Source: Phytoseiulus persimilis (lineage: Eukaryota; Arthropoda; Arachnida; Mesostigmata; Phytoseiidae). From it: a stretch of DNA of 64,000 nt. Shown here piece by piece: positions 47,456 through 60,997 of the stretch. The notes below the pieces were generated by a model. It made no database searches, had not been told where the DNA came from, and saw only the letters and a list, made by a program, of their open reading frames with translations. Both the position numbers and the translations under genes were made by a program. The stretch's first letter is position 1, and every line of letters starts with the position of its first letter. The stretch is from positions 38,002,745 to 38,066,744 of the forward strand of contig CM075102.1 of the NCBI GenBank assembly GCA_037576195.1, given 5' to 3'.

Positions 47456-50400
47456 GGCGATCTATCGGACGAGTCCCAACGGAAACTCTAAACCAGCTGG
47501 CGACATCCGTGCTGCTTGCACTGAGAACCCAGTCAACGGTTCGGACGACTCATTCTTTTTTCTTTTCACGAGTTCTTTTGTGCTGGCACGCAGGCTGGCT
47601 GGCTGGGTGGCTAACTGGCCGACCGAGAGGAACGTCCAACGGACCGGCCGGCGATAATAATTAAAATAGGGTCGTGAGCCGTTTCGCTACGCTGGCCTTG
47701 TAAGAAGAGGAGTTCGCGGATCGTCGCGCTCAGGATTTTGACCTCTCCGTTCACTACAAGTGGGCAGCGTTGGCTCTTGGGAGCCCGATTCCCTTTTGTG
47801 GACTCCTCCCCAGGGGTCCGGTGCCGAACTTCAGTGAACCTCGGTCACCCTCTGAGATGGTTGGCGAGCGTCAACGAGCACTCATCGGCGACGGGGCTTT
47901 TGGCACGTATAACAGAGTCTTATTAATCCTTGGGAGAGCACTTCACACTTTTTCTCTTGCACTTCCTCGAAAATTCGTATCCTCGAGTAGAGGGCTCACG
48001 TACACACGCAAGTTTTCGTTGTATCGTGCGAGGAGAATTCGTTGTTTCACATGACAGCCCGGTTACGCGCCGCGGCCGGTGGCACTGTTGTGAATCATGG
48101 TCCCGCCAAAGCGAGTCCCCGTTGCCGCGGTGATCGTGGAGGTGAGGGAACATCGGGCTGGTCGGCGCCCCCTGGTGTCGAAGTGAGTCCCTGCACGCAC
48201 TGAAGTCTTATGCGCGGCGAAGTCTTCTCCCTGTAAGGATCGCCGGGATCTGGACAGGGGCTCAAATCGGGAGCAGCGAGTCGGATGAACAAGGACAATC
48301 GACAGATCCGGATTTCCTCGCTGCGAGCACGACCGTCCCCCGAGGTTTCCTGGCTATTTTTTTCCGAGTCATCTGCCAAACTCAAAGGAGTCGGTGGTGT
48401 GCTGCATGAACACATTGATGACCGTCTCGTACGCAGAGGCAAAGTAAAAAGGGGGGCGGTTCGCGAGGCAACCTCCGCAAGGGCGGCATTGGGCGCGAAG
48501 AAATCCGCGGAGTGCAAGACGGGCGACTTTTCCGGGTGCGAATTCTCAGGTCTCATCAGGGGCGGCACCTTGCCTCGTTGCGGCACTGCTCTCACGCACG
48601 CTTCGTCTCACAATGAACAGGGATCAGAACTTTGAAAGGACCTCCTCGGTGACTCGAGTCTTTTGTCCCGTCAGATCTATTCCGGAGCACACTGTGATTT
48701 CGGGTCTCGAATGATCTAGTCAATGATCTGGAAGCAGAATTCATTGAAATAATGCCAAGCTGAATCCAGAGGGGAGGAGACAGAAGTACTAGCTGTCCGC
48801 CCGCCCAACCACAAGCCGAAAATTCGAAAGATCCGCATCCGCGAAGGAGCTCCGAAATGTTAGAATCCTGGAATCTGCTGTGACAGTCGATTGGTCCACG
48901 AATTGTGCGAGAGAATGGTCGTGAACCATACGGCCGTAGCTTTTTCGCTTGAAGTACGTTCTCACGAGCTCGGCGGTCTTCTTCAGCAGGAGGCCTCTCG
49001 TTGAACACATGCTTGTTCTGTACGACAGACGCTGCGTCTGGAGACAGGTGCTTCACCGGGAAATCCTGACTAGTAGCTCTTGGATGGCACCGAAGGCGCA
49101 CGGAAACCCCACGATCAGAAAAATCGTACAACGGCTCAAAACTCAGAGGATTTCCTCTCGATTCTTTCAGTCAGACAGAATCAGTTGGCTCCTCGAGCTC
49201 GAACCCGTGGTACCGGATGTTTCGACCAGTAAATCGGACTAGAGAAAATTTGGTCTAGGAGCAAGGCGGCACCGAGGATAGTTATTCATGGCTCCCAGAT
49301 GTCAAAAGCTGGATAACAGAGCGGGCTGACACAAAAATCGTTGAAGATCGCATTCCGCCCGTGGGACACCTCAATCGAAGCACTTTCGTAAAGCGCCCGC
49401 GCAAACGAAGGATGGAAGTCGCGGCAGCCGCTGTGAAATTTGAAAAAATAAGAGAAGGACTCCGAATAGCGCTTCGTAATGATCTGATTGGACTTCGCAT
49501 GCGATCAACGAAGGCAGACTGAATGTTATAGATGGGCCAAGTCGTTTCCATTAACACCTCAACGATTTTAGTGAAAGGGCGAAATCGGCAACCGTAGCAT
49601 TGGGGCAACTCCCAACGCGCTGTCCGTAGCGAAACGCGTGATTATTATTTTCCTCTCCTTCTAAAACATCCCGTATCGGCTTCAGATCGTCGGAGCGATG
49701 ATCGAGGATTCGCGACGTCATCTACGAGGAATCAGCCGACATATGCTCATATCGATTGCGATACGATTGAAACTGGATGTCAATCGACGGTTGCTAGCTT
49801 GAAGAAATCATCTGAGAGATGTTCTTTCACTTAGGGAGTGTCAGAGGAGATGCCATGAAGTCTGGATGACGCTTGCAATTGCCGAATACCTTCTAATAAC
49901 CTCGTCGCTGGGTTCTTGGTCGAAACGATCGGGACGGTCCGAGATTCCACGTCAAGACAGACCACAGATGCATCTCGAAACGCTTGGAGGTGTAATACTC
50001 TGTACAAAACTTTCCTAAACTTGGAGGAGAGTCTCAAGCTGTGAGCGGCGACTTTGATTTCTTTACAACGATAAATCATGACTACGTGGGCTAGGCGTTC
50101 GCTGTAGGGAGTCTGCATTCGAAATCAAAACATTACCACAATGCACTTCGCGAACATGGTTGAAGAGAATCGAAATTACGAATCTTGTCTCCATCTTTTT
50201 TCCATTTTCGACCAATCATGATTAATATGAAGATGGATGGATAGATTGATGCAGCTCCGATGGCAACGGGACGGAACGAACGGCCTCGCTGCCACAAACA
50301 GGTGCTTTTGGAAGGGGACTGCGAGAAGGCAACATAGGGCGATGTTCGCGCAATTTGAATCTGCTCGGCAACCACCAAAGACAACAAAAACTAGCTCACG

Positions 50401-52873
50401 TAGGAAGCTCCGAAGTCGCTTGGAGTCGACATCAGGAGCAGTCCATGGACGACGAGTAGAGTTCAACGATTAAAATATCGTGAACTCCGAACCAGCGAGG
50501 TTATATCACTGCTATCGTCCAAAGTGAAAGTTCCGATACACAAGCCTGGACTCGGAATACACTCGCGAATAACGGTACAAGCGAGAATCCAGTGCAGTCG
50601 CGTTGAGTCATCTAGGCGGGGGTTGCTCCGATCGAGGTTGTGCTCGCGAACGTGGATGCCATTTAGAGTCAAGTCCAAGCTTTGAACAGGGATCCCTGTC
50701 ACACCGTCGGGAAGACGGATGAGTGGACGAGGACCCAGTCGAACGAATTACGAATAGACGGAGGAAAGTCTGTCACGATCTAATTGAAATCTTCGCCCGC
50801 TTCACTAAGCAACGGGAGCACCGGACGAAGCAAGTCGGCCATTAAACTCGCTAAATCGCTTCCAATATGTCATCGACTTGCTTCCGACTTGCTAGCGCGC
50901 TTTTCACGGGAGTAAGCTCAGAACTTAATCCGACATCGTCCCATCGCTAACATCGTGTACCAACGCTTTGCATCAAATTTGCGGTCTCATCACCGGGTGC
51001 ATCGTCTCGAGCAGTCCGATTGGAGGTACCTGAGTGCGGTAAACCAAGAACCGCACCCTCGGATCGTTACCTCGACTCGAAAAACTGTTTCGGGTACAAG
51101 GGGCAAGTTTCGAAAACGGACTTCTCCCCGAAAACGTTCAGCTCTCAGGCTTGCTGCCGTGGAAGTTTTCCTCAAGAAGATGGGAGGCGAAGAAAGCAGG
51201 CGCACGCCGTTCCTGACCAATCATGAACCTGGGCAGCCTCCCACTCCGAAGTGTGAGGACTGCTTCATGGTGAGATCATCCCACGTACAAACTACAGTTG
51301 AAATCTGTGGCGAGTGGTTTCGAAAAACATTCTACGGGTATCTCGTGTCAGGAGGACTACTCGAATCACAACACCCTGTACCGAGCATGATGCGGACCCA
51401 GAGTCCCGGAAACATAGGTAAAACGCACCCCTGACCACAGCAATCCGGCTTACGGCCCTTCGCGGGAGGAATTTGCATGCCATGTCCAATGGGCACAAAA
51501 TTATTCATCGATTCCACGCCGCCGATGTATCGAATCGAGCAAACCGATAGATTCAGATATTGGGAAAGCATGCGACAGGGGCGATCGATCAATCGGATGT
51601 GGGGACTTTTCGCGGCGATCTGCAAAGATGGATGAAGGGGAGGTTTGCGTTTGAATATTTTCGCAATCTCGCGCAGCAGTTTCCTGCGCGAACCTGGAGT
51701 TCTCGACATCAGGTCACAACTCGAAGAGATGACTGCATTCATCCTCGTCCTCCTCAACTTTCTCCCGAGGAAGTCGAAACCCCGGTGCCAAGGAGGAAAG
51801 CGCTCGTCGTGGTATTTTATTGATTCTCGTAGTTCATGCCTTTCCATGGATCACGCAACTCATACCGCTGTACGGCCCGTATACTATTCGGAACGGAATC
51901 AAACACGACAGAATCCTAGTGAGGATCCGTCGTGGTTGGCCCGATAATGATTGCCGAGCTTGCAAGAGCCATTTCAGCTGCGCCCAACTTATTTGTAGCG
52001 TTTAGCAAATGAAGGATCGTCAAGGTGGACACTCTGGAAAATCCATTGGACACGCCTCCGCTTTTGCAAGCCGCGAAACTCGCTCTCTACGGAAATAGCT
52101 CGAAAAGCAACGAAGCCGCAGAGCTTTGTGAAAACAGTCGATCAATATCGAGCAAGGAAACACCAGAAACGAGGAGAGTGTCTGATCTTGGGGAGGAAGT
52201 TCGCTCAGATGACCTCTAACGGACGCTTGATGATTTTGAGAATGGGACCATCCACGAGTTATGTCAGAACACGTAGCTCTCGTAGTCTTCCGTAGTCTGA
52301 CTGCCCCGTCACAAACCTTTGATGCCAACTAGCCGAGAGGGAAGCAGTGGCGAAAAAACCCAACAGTCGTGAGCAAGTCGTATCATTGCGACGACTACCG
52401 CGACACAACCGCCGGGTCGGCTTTTCCTAATCGGAGAATACTCGGGGCCTGCCTCTTCGCTCGAACGCCGTTGCGCCGCTGTATCTTGAACTCAGCGGAA
52501 AGCTGTCCAGATCAAATCGGTAGAAACAATGTTCCCTTGCCCGCTCAGCAACGGCTTTCTCGGATTTCGGTTGACGTCGACAATGATGGGGAGAACGGGG
52601 GGAACCAAACATCGTCCGGAATCACCAAACCGTAAGTGGTGTATTATCGGATCTTTGAGCCGAAAGGAGCTTAGCGCGCTGCCGAAACCGCGAAGCGGGC
52701 ACGTCGATTCAGCCTGGCTTCACGAACTTCATGGGCTTCGTGCTATCTTGTTGCGGCTGAAACTGAATCGAGAGTTGGGTAATACGAGAGCATGAGTCGG
52801 GAAAATCGCGGTGGCTCGATTCCCAGATTCTCATTCATCCGCGTTGAACATCAACGATAATACCGCAGACTAG
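47456..52873. other. Cadherin 5' flank and adjoining region without supported gene
   Basis: This holds the presumed 5' UTR and promoter of the cadherin (reading on the - strand), but no TATA box or initiator stands out. Frames of up to 179 aa (48592-49131 -) have no recognised domain. A 64-codon frame at 52025-52219 is noted separately. Confidence 0.45.
52025..52219 (+). CDS. Coding-like frame, unknown (possible terminal exon)
   Basis: A 64-codon frame (LENPLDTPPLLQAAKLALYG, then an acidic Ser/Glu-rich stretch) ends at TAA 52217-52219. It opens with GTG rather than ATG, so it would have to be an exon; the preceding CGTCAAG is a possible but poor acceptor. First codon positions are rich in G. 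I recognise no family, and chance is a serious alternative. It lies 0.7 kb upstream of the better candidate exon at 52911 on the same strand. Confidence 0.2.
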   Translation: MDTLENPLDTPPLLQAAKLALYGNSSKSNEAAELCENSRSISSKETPETRRVSDLGEEVRSDDL

Positions 52874-52910
52874 AGTCGATCAGTCGAATGGCGACCTGAA
52901 TGTCTCGCAG

Positions 52911-53099
52911 CAGTCGTGGAAAGCGGAGACTTATTTTATGAAGCCATCCCTATGATACACATCGAGGATATACGCGCTGCCATGGAGAGGCTGGAGCTTG
53001 GCGGATCCATGCAGCTCGGGTTCTACGGATTCAACCACTGCCTCCAACACATCGCGTCCAAGTTGAGCGTCGACTCTCAACCCATGAACGGAAGAGATA
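52911..53099 (+). CDS. Probable coding exon of an unidentified protein
   Basis: An open frame follows GTCTCGCAG and ends before GTAAGA at 53100 (two bases of a split codon at the start, one at the end). It encodes about 62 residues with blocks MIHIEDIRAAMERLELGG, MQLGFYGFNHCLQHIASKL and SVDSQPMNGRD. About two thirds of codons end in C or G, rising to roughly 80% in the second half, the same style as the mGluR exons. The frame stays open back to 52874. The helix-rich pattern faintly recalls the C-terminal half of a BTB domain, but I cannot assign it. Partner exons are uncertain: the nearest acceptor (53127-53128) would make an intron of only 29 nt. Confidence 0.42.
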
Positions 53100-55625
53100 G
53101 TAAGATAAGCATCGCTTTTCTTTTTCAGATCGCTCTTCCTCTGATTCCGTTCATATATTCATAGATGTTGCGTATTATTTTGAGAAGCCACACCCACGGA
53201 AGATTTGACGTCAAGAACGGTCGTTCCGTCAGTCGGCCGTCACTTCACAATACCTTCGCAACTGATCCGCACATAGAACGTCCATAGAAATATATTGAAC
53301 TGTTTTCTGCCTTCTGCAAAAGCTGAAGTCGCGGCTAAACACAGCTGCTAACCAACCGTCCGTGAATCTGTCCCGGCATGCTACAAAGAAGCCTATTTGA
53401 CTAACTCAAGGCTTATTGCGTCACAGAAAGCTCCCCGTCCGATCTGAATCCATGAAAGGGATAGCTTCAAGGGGCGCGCAACAATTAATGCCCCCGATCA
53501 TTGTTTATTGTTGGGAGATTCGAGCAGATCTCTTCTTTGAACTTCGTTCTGTTCGTCTGTGAAACTTGAAATCGTCTTGAGCTTGAGTCGATCCTCTTTA
53601 CCTCTCACGTGTTACGTCGGTGGAGTAAATACTCTTCCTAGGTGCGGCCCGATCGCAACAACAGACATTCTGAAAAGGTGAGTTCCGACCTGAGCTACTC
53701 GGCCGGGCAGCGGTTTCCCACACTCAATCTGTAGCCTGGGAAACCGGTGAACACAGAGAAAGCTGTCGAGCTTTGTCCAGAGTTCTCCGCTGCCCCCGAA
53801 CTTCTCGGTTCCTGTTCTCCCTTAGCCCCAACCATGAGCCGGTCTCCGTGCTCGGACCCCTCTTGGAAACACATCAATGCAGTCTAAAGCAACCCGTTAG
53901 ATCATTAGCGAGCACGAGCGTGCAACTGGCTCCTCGCCCCCCGCGGAAAGGAATATCAATCCGCGGGATTGGAGAAAGATTCGAAGAAGCGGACGCATCC
54001 ACCACTATCCGATACAATTAGAGCCAGCTCCGCAATCGGATTGAGCTGGGCGGCAGCGACAAGTTAGCTGATCTGATTCTTCATGCTTCAAATGGATGAG
54101 TGCAACGCAACTTCGTTGTCGGGATGTCTACGCACCGATCAATCGGTTGATGAGCCGCTTCGTCGACCAGCCCGGCCGACAAGCAGGCTGACGGACACAT
54201 GGTCAAGCAGTAAGAAAAACAGGCGACCGTGATTGCTGTTCTGATCGTCGTTGAGCAGCAGCTCCATCGTTCTTCGAATTGTGATGTATTGTTCACGGTA
54301 GGTTTGTGTGTCCACCAGCCCTGGTGTCTGTGGGTTTCTCCAGTCGCATTGCAACCCGCCAATCATCCAATTTACAAGTGCGGGGTGGCGCCGCTGCGGA
54401 TGCAAGTTTTCGAAATGAAGTCTCACTCGCCGATGAGCGCACTCTTAGACGCCACCGGTACCCACATCTGTTCTTCGAACGGATTGTTGCGCGGCCAGAC
54501 GCGGCAACGATCTGTCCCAAGTGAGGAAGGCATGCCATCAAAGATGCCTGCCCGTTAGTTCGCCCATCGTGGGTTTGTCTCTTCGGCCCGGCATCCCTCG
54601 GGTGTCTGCCCCGGACCTAGTGACTCGCAGTTGCCCCGAAGAAGAGGGAAATCGTTTGATCTGCTTCGAAAATGGAGCATTTTCTCGCGGTTGCTTCATA
54701 GCAGCTGACGGAGCGTTTCTAATCATGAATCGTTAGCTACCGCAGCCAGATGCCTTTTGTCCTGACAGGTCCCGTATCTGACGCCCATTACAAGCAGAGA
54801 TGGAGGTGATCTGCTTTCTTTTCGAAAAGACCAACCAACGAACGCGTCATCGCCAGGAGACGACTGACCGTCGCTCCATGAGAATGTTGTCAAAGGAAGC
54901 TTTATTCCCCAGTGTCGTATGCATCACCTTGAAAAGTGGTTTCAGCAAAATGATTTGCAGCTCAGTTCGAGCCTCCCCATGAGAATGACCAAAAATATGG
55001 TCGATTCAGATTCTCGAACGCCTCCTTGTACATCAAGTCCTTTGAAAATACTCATTCAGTCGCTGATGGACAAACCAATCAGACAAGGAGAGTGGAACGT
55101 GAAGGAGAAAAACTTGATTCTTCGTATTCGCCGTCCCTAGAGCTTAGCTGAACCTCTGCGCATCGCTTGGCTTCAATCACGCATACCACCATCCATCTCG
55201 TCAGTTGACCATCGTGGCTTCCATCTTCACGTGGACCCGGTGCCCGAGACTGAGTGATCCGGGGCGATCTGAGTACAAAGGACCATCGAAAACGCAGAGA
55301 AATGTTCCCCTGCGGTGAGCGCTGGGTTATCTTTGGAGGATTTTCGGGAGTCACGAGACACAATGAGCTCCTCTCACAATCCAGCCAGAAGCTCCATCTC
55401 GAATCATGGATATATGATCTTAACTTGTGTTTTCTGAGGCGGAACAATCACCCTGTCCTTGATCCAATGACATATCAGGGGAGGGGGAGTTAAGAGTGAT
55501 GGAGTTTTCCTTGGACTTCACAAATCGTTACATTCCATAGATTCTCCATGAATGGGTTGGGAGGAAATGAAGAAAGGGTCTCTTCAAATGTTACAGGCAG
55601 GCAGACGAGCGAAATTTCAGCGCCT

Positions 55626-55635
55626 CCCCCCCCCC
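55626..55635. repeat. C homopolymer (10)
   Basis: Ten consecutive C, flanked by CCT-rich sequence. It interrupts any frame through 55.6 kb if its length varies. Confidence 0.75.
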
Positions 55636-58600
55636 TCTTGCCTCAAGGGGAAATCCTGGCTAGGCCTCTGCCTTGATCGACGTCGTTCTTCGAATGGATG
55701 TGGCTCCCAGAGAATCAATGATACAGATTCTTTCTCACTTCTGAGAGTCGTGTTGATTGATGCTCATCGAGAATTTCGAAGGACTACGGCGAGCACGGCC
55801 CGTTCCAAGGCCTGAATCGAGCGCATGATGTTTTTTTCCATGGTGTTTTTCCGCTTCGGGAACATTCATGTGGAGTTCGATTCGAGACTTTGGTCCGAGC
55901 ATGAAGTGAGAAATGCCCCAATCGCCTATCTGGCGAGGGAATCTCTCTTGGACGCGATTCGGAATCATAAGCTCAACGGAACATGAGAGAAGTTGAGTGC
56001 AGCAGTATATTACAGGAAGATAGCACATATATCAAGAATCATGTTGACTAGTGGAACTTCTGTCAGTTTACACGAATGTTCTGCAGCGATATGGCACACA
56101 ATTGAATCGGATGCGAAACCCGTGGCCTATCATCACATGTGTTGCATCAACTGTTATTCCCCGACACTCGCTACCGAGATCCCGTTCCGAATTCATTGAG
56201 GAAAATCTTCGGGATTTAACGGGGAAGTATAGTTCTGCATCAGACACTTCATATTTCGCTTTTTCGACATCTGAAACCGCGGAAGGAAATGACCCCCGAA
56301 GAACGCGGCTCCAGAACAATCCGCGGGGAATGCTGCCTGCTTTGATGCGAGAAGCTCGCTGCTTCGGCAGGCGGAGCGAGTGTACGGTATAAATACGGCG
56401 CTCCACTCAAACAACAGTAGCAGAGAAAAATACGGGTTAGCTAAATCACGGAAAAACTAGAGCATCACAACCGAACCACAAGGAAAAGACAAAATGTAAC
56501 GGCATTCGCTTCCAGCGCTGCTGACAATCAACGATAACGGCGATGTTCCAAACGGTGTGGTTTTCGACTCCACGAAAACCTGACTTGACCTGAATCAAGG
56601 GTTCATAGAGGTACTGGATAGTCAATTCCCCAAGAAATCGAGTCAATAGAGCCTCACGAATGCGAAATGTGATGGCTTCAACGAGAGCGTTACTTGGCCT
56701 TCCGGTTTTCGGGATTTCCGGCATGTAGAACGCGTTGCGAGGGACCGAAAATGTGATGGACAGGCAGCCACTCCCCTCAAGGTTTATGTGCTCCGCTAGA
56801 AGATTCCTCCCGAATCCCCTTTCAGATCATTGGGAAGCTGTATTCAGGGGGCAGATCGGTCCAAAACGACCCGACCTTGACTCGAACCTTCTGTGTGCGC
56901 TGCTGGATACGGATGGGATCGACCACTGTAATTCAAGGAACGGTAATAATATCTCCATTGAAGTGAGCGCTTCATCTTCCCCATTTCTGGTCGCGGAGCT
57001 AGGTCTTGATTCTAATCCTTCAGAAGCGACAGTTTGTTCGAGACAAAAGCCAGAAGTTCGGTTGATTCGGTCGGGAGATTGAAAGCGACAGACAGCAACG
57101 CTTCTAGAGAGGAAAAATCGAGATAAACTAAGGAGCTTACTCGTTGAACAATGAACTTCCTTCCGGCCAAGCACAACACCAACGCTGCAAGTCGAACTGA
57201 GCCAGTCGGGTGTGTAGCACTGAGCAGCGAGTAGAGCACGCCAGAGCAAGGTTTTCCGCCCTGCATTCATATTTTCTCTTGAGAGAGATTCTCATCAAAA
57301 ATAATCTTGACACCTCCCATGCTGCCCAAGTGGCTGTCAGACCGAGCGGCTGAAGGGAATGTGGTGTGGAGCGAAGTACCTTTCGGGAAACAATGCTCTC
57401 GAATTGTTCAGAGCAAGACGAAAGCCACAATAGCTACTGTTCGGTACAGCCGCAGCGGAGTCACTCTGGATGGACACACCCTGGCTGGGAACCGGAGCAA
57501 CAACCATCGTACACACAGATGGACTTTGATTACGATCAATGAGCTTCAGCAATGAATGAACGAATGAGCAGCTGAACGAATACAATGAATGACTCCAACC
57601 GAAGAATGGGTTCGAATGCAGGATTCTGTGGATTCTGCGCCGCCTGTCCGAGCAACAGGGGTCGGAAGCGGTCTCATTATCCGTTGTCGGTATTCCCGTA
57701 CGCGAATGAGAAGAACTTTCTTCAGGTGAATTCCCTTTTGAAAACAGCCCAACTGTCGTCGTAGACCACGTTGACGTACGGTGGCTGGAGGCGTAGAACA
57801 GGATCTATGGATGCAGGCTTCGAGAAGGGAAGAAGGACTGAGAAAAGAGCAGACGGGGACGTGGAAGAGAACTGACAGTATCCGTATCTTCTTGCGAGCT
57901 CAAACGGGCCCGCGAGAATGTAGACGGACGATGTCTTTTTTGGATTCTCGGGAACAATGGATGCGTATCCTGAATGTTTCGGTTTTTCGGAGTAGTGAAT
58001 TCAGACAGGAAGCGCTGGAATCCGCGTCAACAGAACAATGACAATACTCAGCTGTGCATTCTGAACTCAGATCCAAGAAATTTTCTGCTTAGTTTCTTGA
58101 GTTGCCCCCCGAATCGTAGGAATCCAGCCTGCAATTTGAAACGGGCCCTCTCAGTGGTCGCGTAGGATTAGGGTACGGGCCGATGTCTCGAGGAGGAAAT
58201 ATCGCACCAGGCTCGATACCTGAGAGGATTTAATTTATATCAGAATTGAATCTTGACCATCTTAGGACCCAAGCCCACCGCCCGCAATGAGATTTGCAAG
58301 GCGATAGGGAGTGTTACTGAAACAATACCGAAAGGTGATCCCGGGACACTTCTGAGGGCTGGCTGAGAGGTTCAGCCGAAAAACAAAGGCTCGATACCTG
58401 AATCAGGCGATCTCTCGGGATGGTTAAATGATGACATTCCCCGATGAAATTCAACGACAGATGCCTCAGAGGGAAAGATCAGTAAGAAGAGAAAACGTTG
58501 AGGCCAGCTCGAGAGGGATGCACGCGACTGAGAACCGTACGAAAGACTTAATGCCTTCTTCCATCCGTGCAGAGATAAGTTCAGCCAAGTTTGTGTTTTT

Positions 58601-60009
58601 GACATCGAGAAGTCGTCGCGGGATCATGAGGTTCTACTCGTCCGACTCTTCGGTCGGTCTTCGCGACAACTCGATACACGTCCAAGCGGGGCACTGCAGG
58701 AACATCCGATCACGGCGCAGATTCCACAGTTTCTCAGGCGGAGTTCTCGCCAACGAACCAAGGATTGCAAAGTCTCATGAATGACGGGCGCACTGAAATT
58801 GAGACGTCAGACTCATTTCCGGACAAAACGTTGCGCCGCCCTCGTTGAAACCGTGACGAAACCTTCCTTAACAGGAAGCGGCCTTGGTCTCGGATGGGGC
58901 TGTTCCCGTATAAACTCCGTGATGGCATCCTATGTTTATAACTATTGGTCAATGGTGTCGGTGAAGTAGCGCCAGAACAAACCGTCTGACACGGGCTTCA
59001 ACTAAAACCGTTAGGATTCTGGCGTCACCGGTGCTCTCTTTCTTCTCTGCCTATTGAAGATTCGGCTGTCAGACCAGTTTGATGGCAACCGACCTTTTCG
59101 ACGAGGTGTTGTCAAGCTAAGACCAACAATGGATCGCCGGTGCGCTCTGACAATCAAGCATTTTAACAAGACTGCAGCTTTGTGGTTCACCTTCTCGATT
59201 CGCCTTGACACACCCGTAGGCTGTTCTGATGGCTCCTGCCATGTGTTCTGGGGTGTATACTTACGAATCCACGGGCCGGAGTTCGGGTGGAAGCCCGAGC
59301 CTGAGTCGCTCTGGAAGATTCAGAATGCAAAAACTGAGAGCTACTGTCAGAATGACTGCGTTCGGACAGCGCGCTTTCGAGGAGAACGTCACCAGACTGC
59401 TGGCGGAAGCGCCAATCGAATGGAACGCTGTAGTAACTCCTCTAGAATCACCGTCGACGTGGTATACGACGATCGTGGCATAGTAATGCGAGCAACGTTT
59501 AGTCTGTATGGCTATTAGCTTTGATGAGAGATGATGGAGACGGGGGTGGCTTCGCCTTGGCTGCTATACAATGTATTTGAAACAATGCAGCACCGGACCA
59601 ACGACTATTCAATGAAGTTGCGATCAAATGCTCAATATGATCATGACAAATATGCAATTTACTCTGATCGCAACTCCGTCCGGAAGAGCTGGCTTGGCAC
59701 GCGCAACGCGTCTTTTTCGTGATTGGTTGTCAAACCTTGTCATCCTGTCTATCGAGCAATCCGTCAAGGATAAGTTGGGCATCGAGGAGAGTTCGTAGCT
59801 CTTGAGGCGAAGAAAATTACGCGCCAAGGAAAGCTAATCCATCATTGCTCATATGTGACTTGGCTCGCGCGAGTTCACTTCATTTCTCTGGAGGTCTCTT
59901 TGGAAAACTGACTTCCAGGCCAGCATTTTCGGATGCATTAGGTTATCCAAGAAATCAGTAAACGCGCGCTGAACGCATTTCTCTTCTTGAACCTCACAAG
60001 TGGAGTGGA

Positions 60010-60020
60010 GGGGGGGGGGG
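60010..60020. repeat. G homopolymer (11)
   Basis: Eleven consecutive G in a region without a recognised gene; a likely site of indel polymorphism or sequencing error. Confidence 0.8.
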
Positions 60021-60715
60021 AGCAACGAGTCAGAGGTCCACCCCGGGCATCATGGAAACTCGCTGCGCCATTGGCCCCAGCTGACTCAGGTGCTCGATTG
60101 ACTCGCTCAGTTCTCGATCAGATCTCATAGCTTGCCAGCTCGACGTTTCTCAAACGCGTTTTCGAAGGGAAGTGTCGAGCTTGTGTTCGCTCTTGTCAAT
60201 GTCCGCCTCCATGCTCGAGGGTCGGAGGTGACAAGGGGCGTTCCTCAAATCTGGATTCACGATTCCGCTCCGACATGTTCAACAATTCAGACCGCTCGTT
60301 GAATGGGTCGATAATCGTAGATTATCATTTGAATCCCTCAGCGATTACATCTCACCCATTGCTCGGGTATGCATAGCCGGGGCACGCTCTTGCAGCACGG
60401 CGTTCGGCCACCGCCTAGACATCAGCAGCAAATTACAGTCGTTCTGTCGTTGTATTCTTATTCGTCATTGTCAGTGTGCAAAGTGGCGAAAGTTTCTTCA
60501 CACGATTCCTGATAGCGATTGTCGGCACTGTTCGAGGAGTCTCAAGATTGGGCGCCTCCGATTGTGCCGCTGCGATTTTCTTCAGTCGAGGCTGTCGGAA
60601 GTTCTCTCATCGAGCTAGAGACTTATCCGAGGCGAATCCGCACGCAGCATCACGTCCTCATCGGACCTCTCTAGCATGAATCTCTGGTTTTCGGGCGAAC
60701 TCCACCGGCCATTCA

Positions 60716-60997
60716 ATGAATAACTCTACTCCGATTCTGATGAGGGTGGAGAAGTCGCTGGAGAATGAAGAATCGAGAAGCTCCGAAACTCGTCTAGTGG
60801 GCGTTGTGCTGATTTCGGAGATTCCATCACACACCGGGGAAACCTTCATCGGCGGGCACGAAGGGGCGAACGATAGCTTTCTGAGAGAGTTTACTTCATC
60901 GTTTGACCGGGTCGGCATATCTGGCCATGTAGAGATTCCACATAGAATCATATCGCCTAGGACGCTGATAGACACGACGAGAATGACCCAGATGTAA
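60716..60997 (+). CDS. 93-codon open frame, unknown
   Basis: Runs from ATG to TAA, starting MNNSTPILMRVEKSLENEES and ending with a polar segment. Codons favour purines in first position, and about 59% end in C or G, slightly coding-like. The base at -3 is T, a poor start context. A 105-codon frame is open on the opposite strand (60658-60975), so one of the two, or neither, is real. No domain, signal peptide or membrane helix is evident. Confidence 0.18.
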   Translation: MNNSTPILMRVEKSLENEESRSSETRLVGVVLISEIPSHTGETFIGGHEGANDSFLREFTSSFDRVGISGHVEIPHRIISPRTLIDTTRMTQM

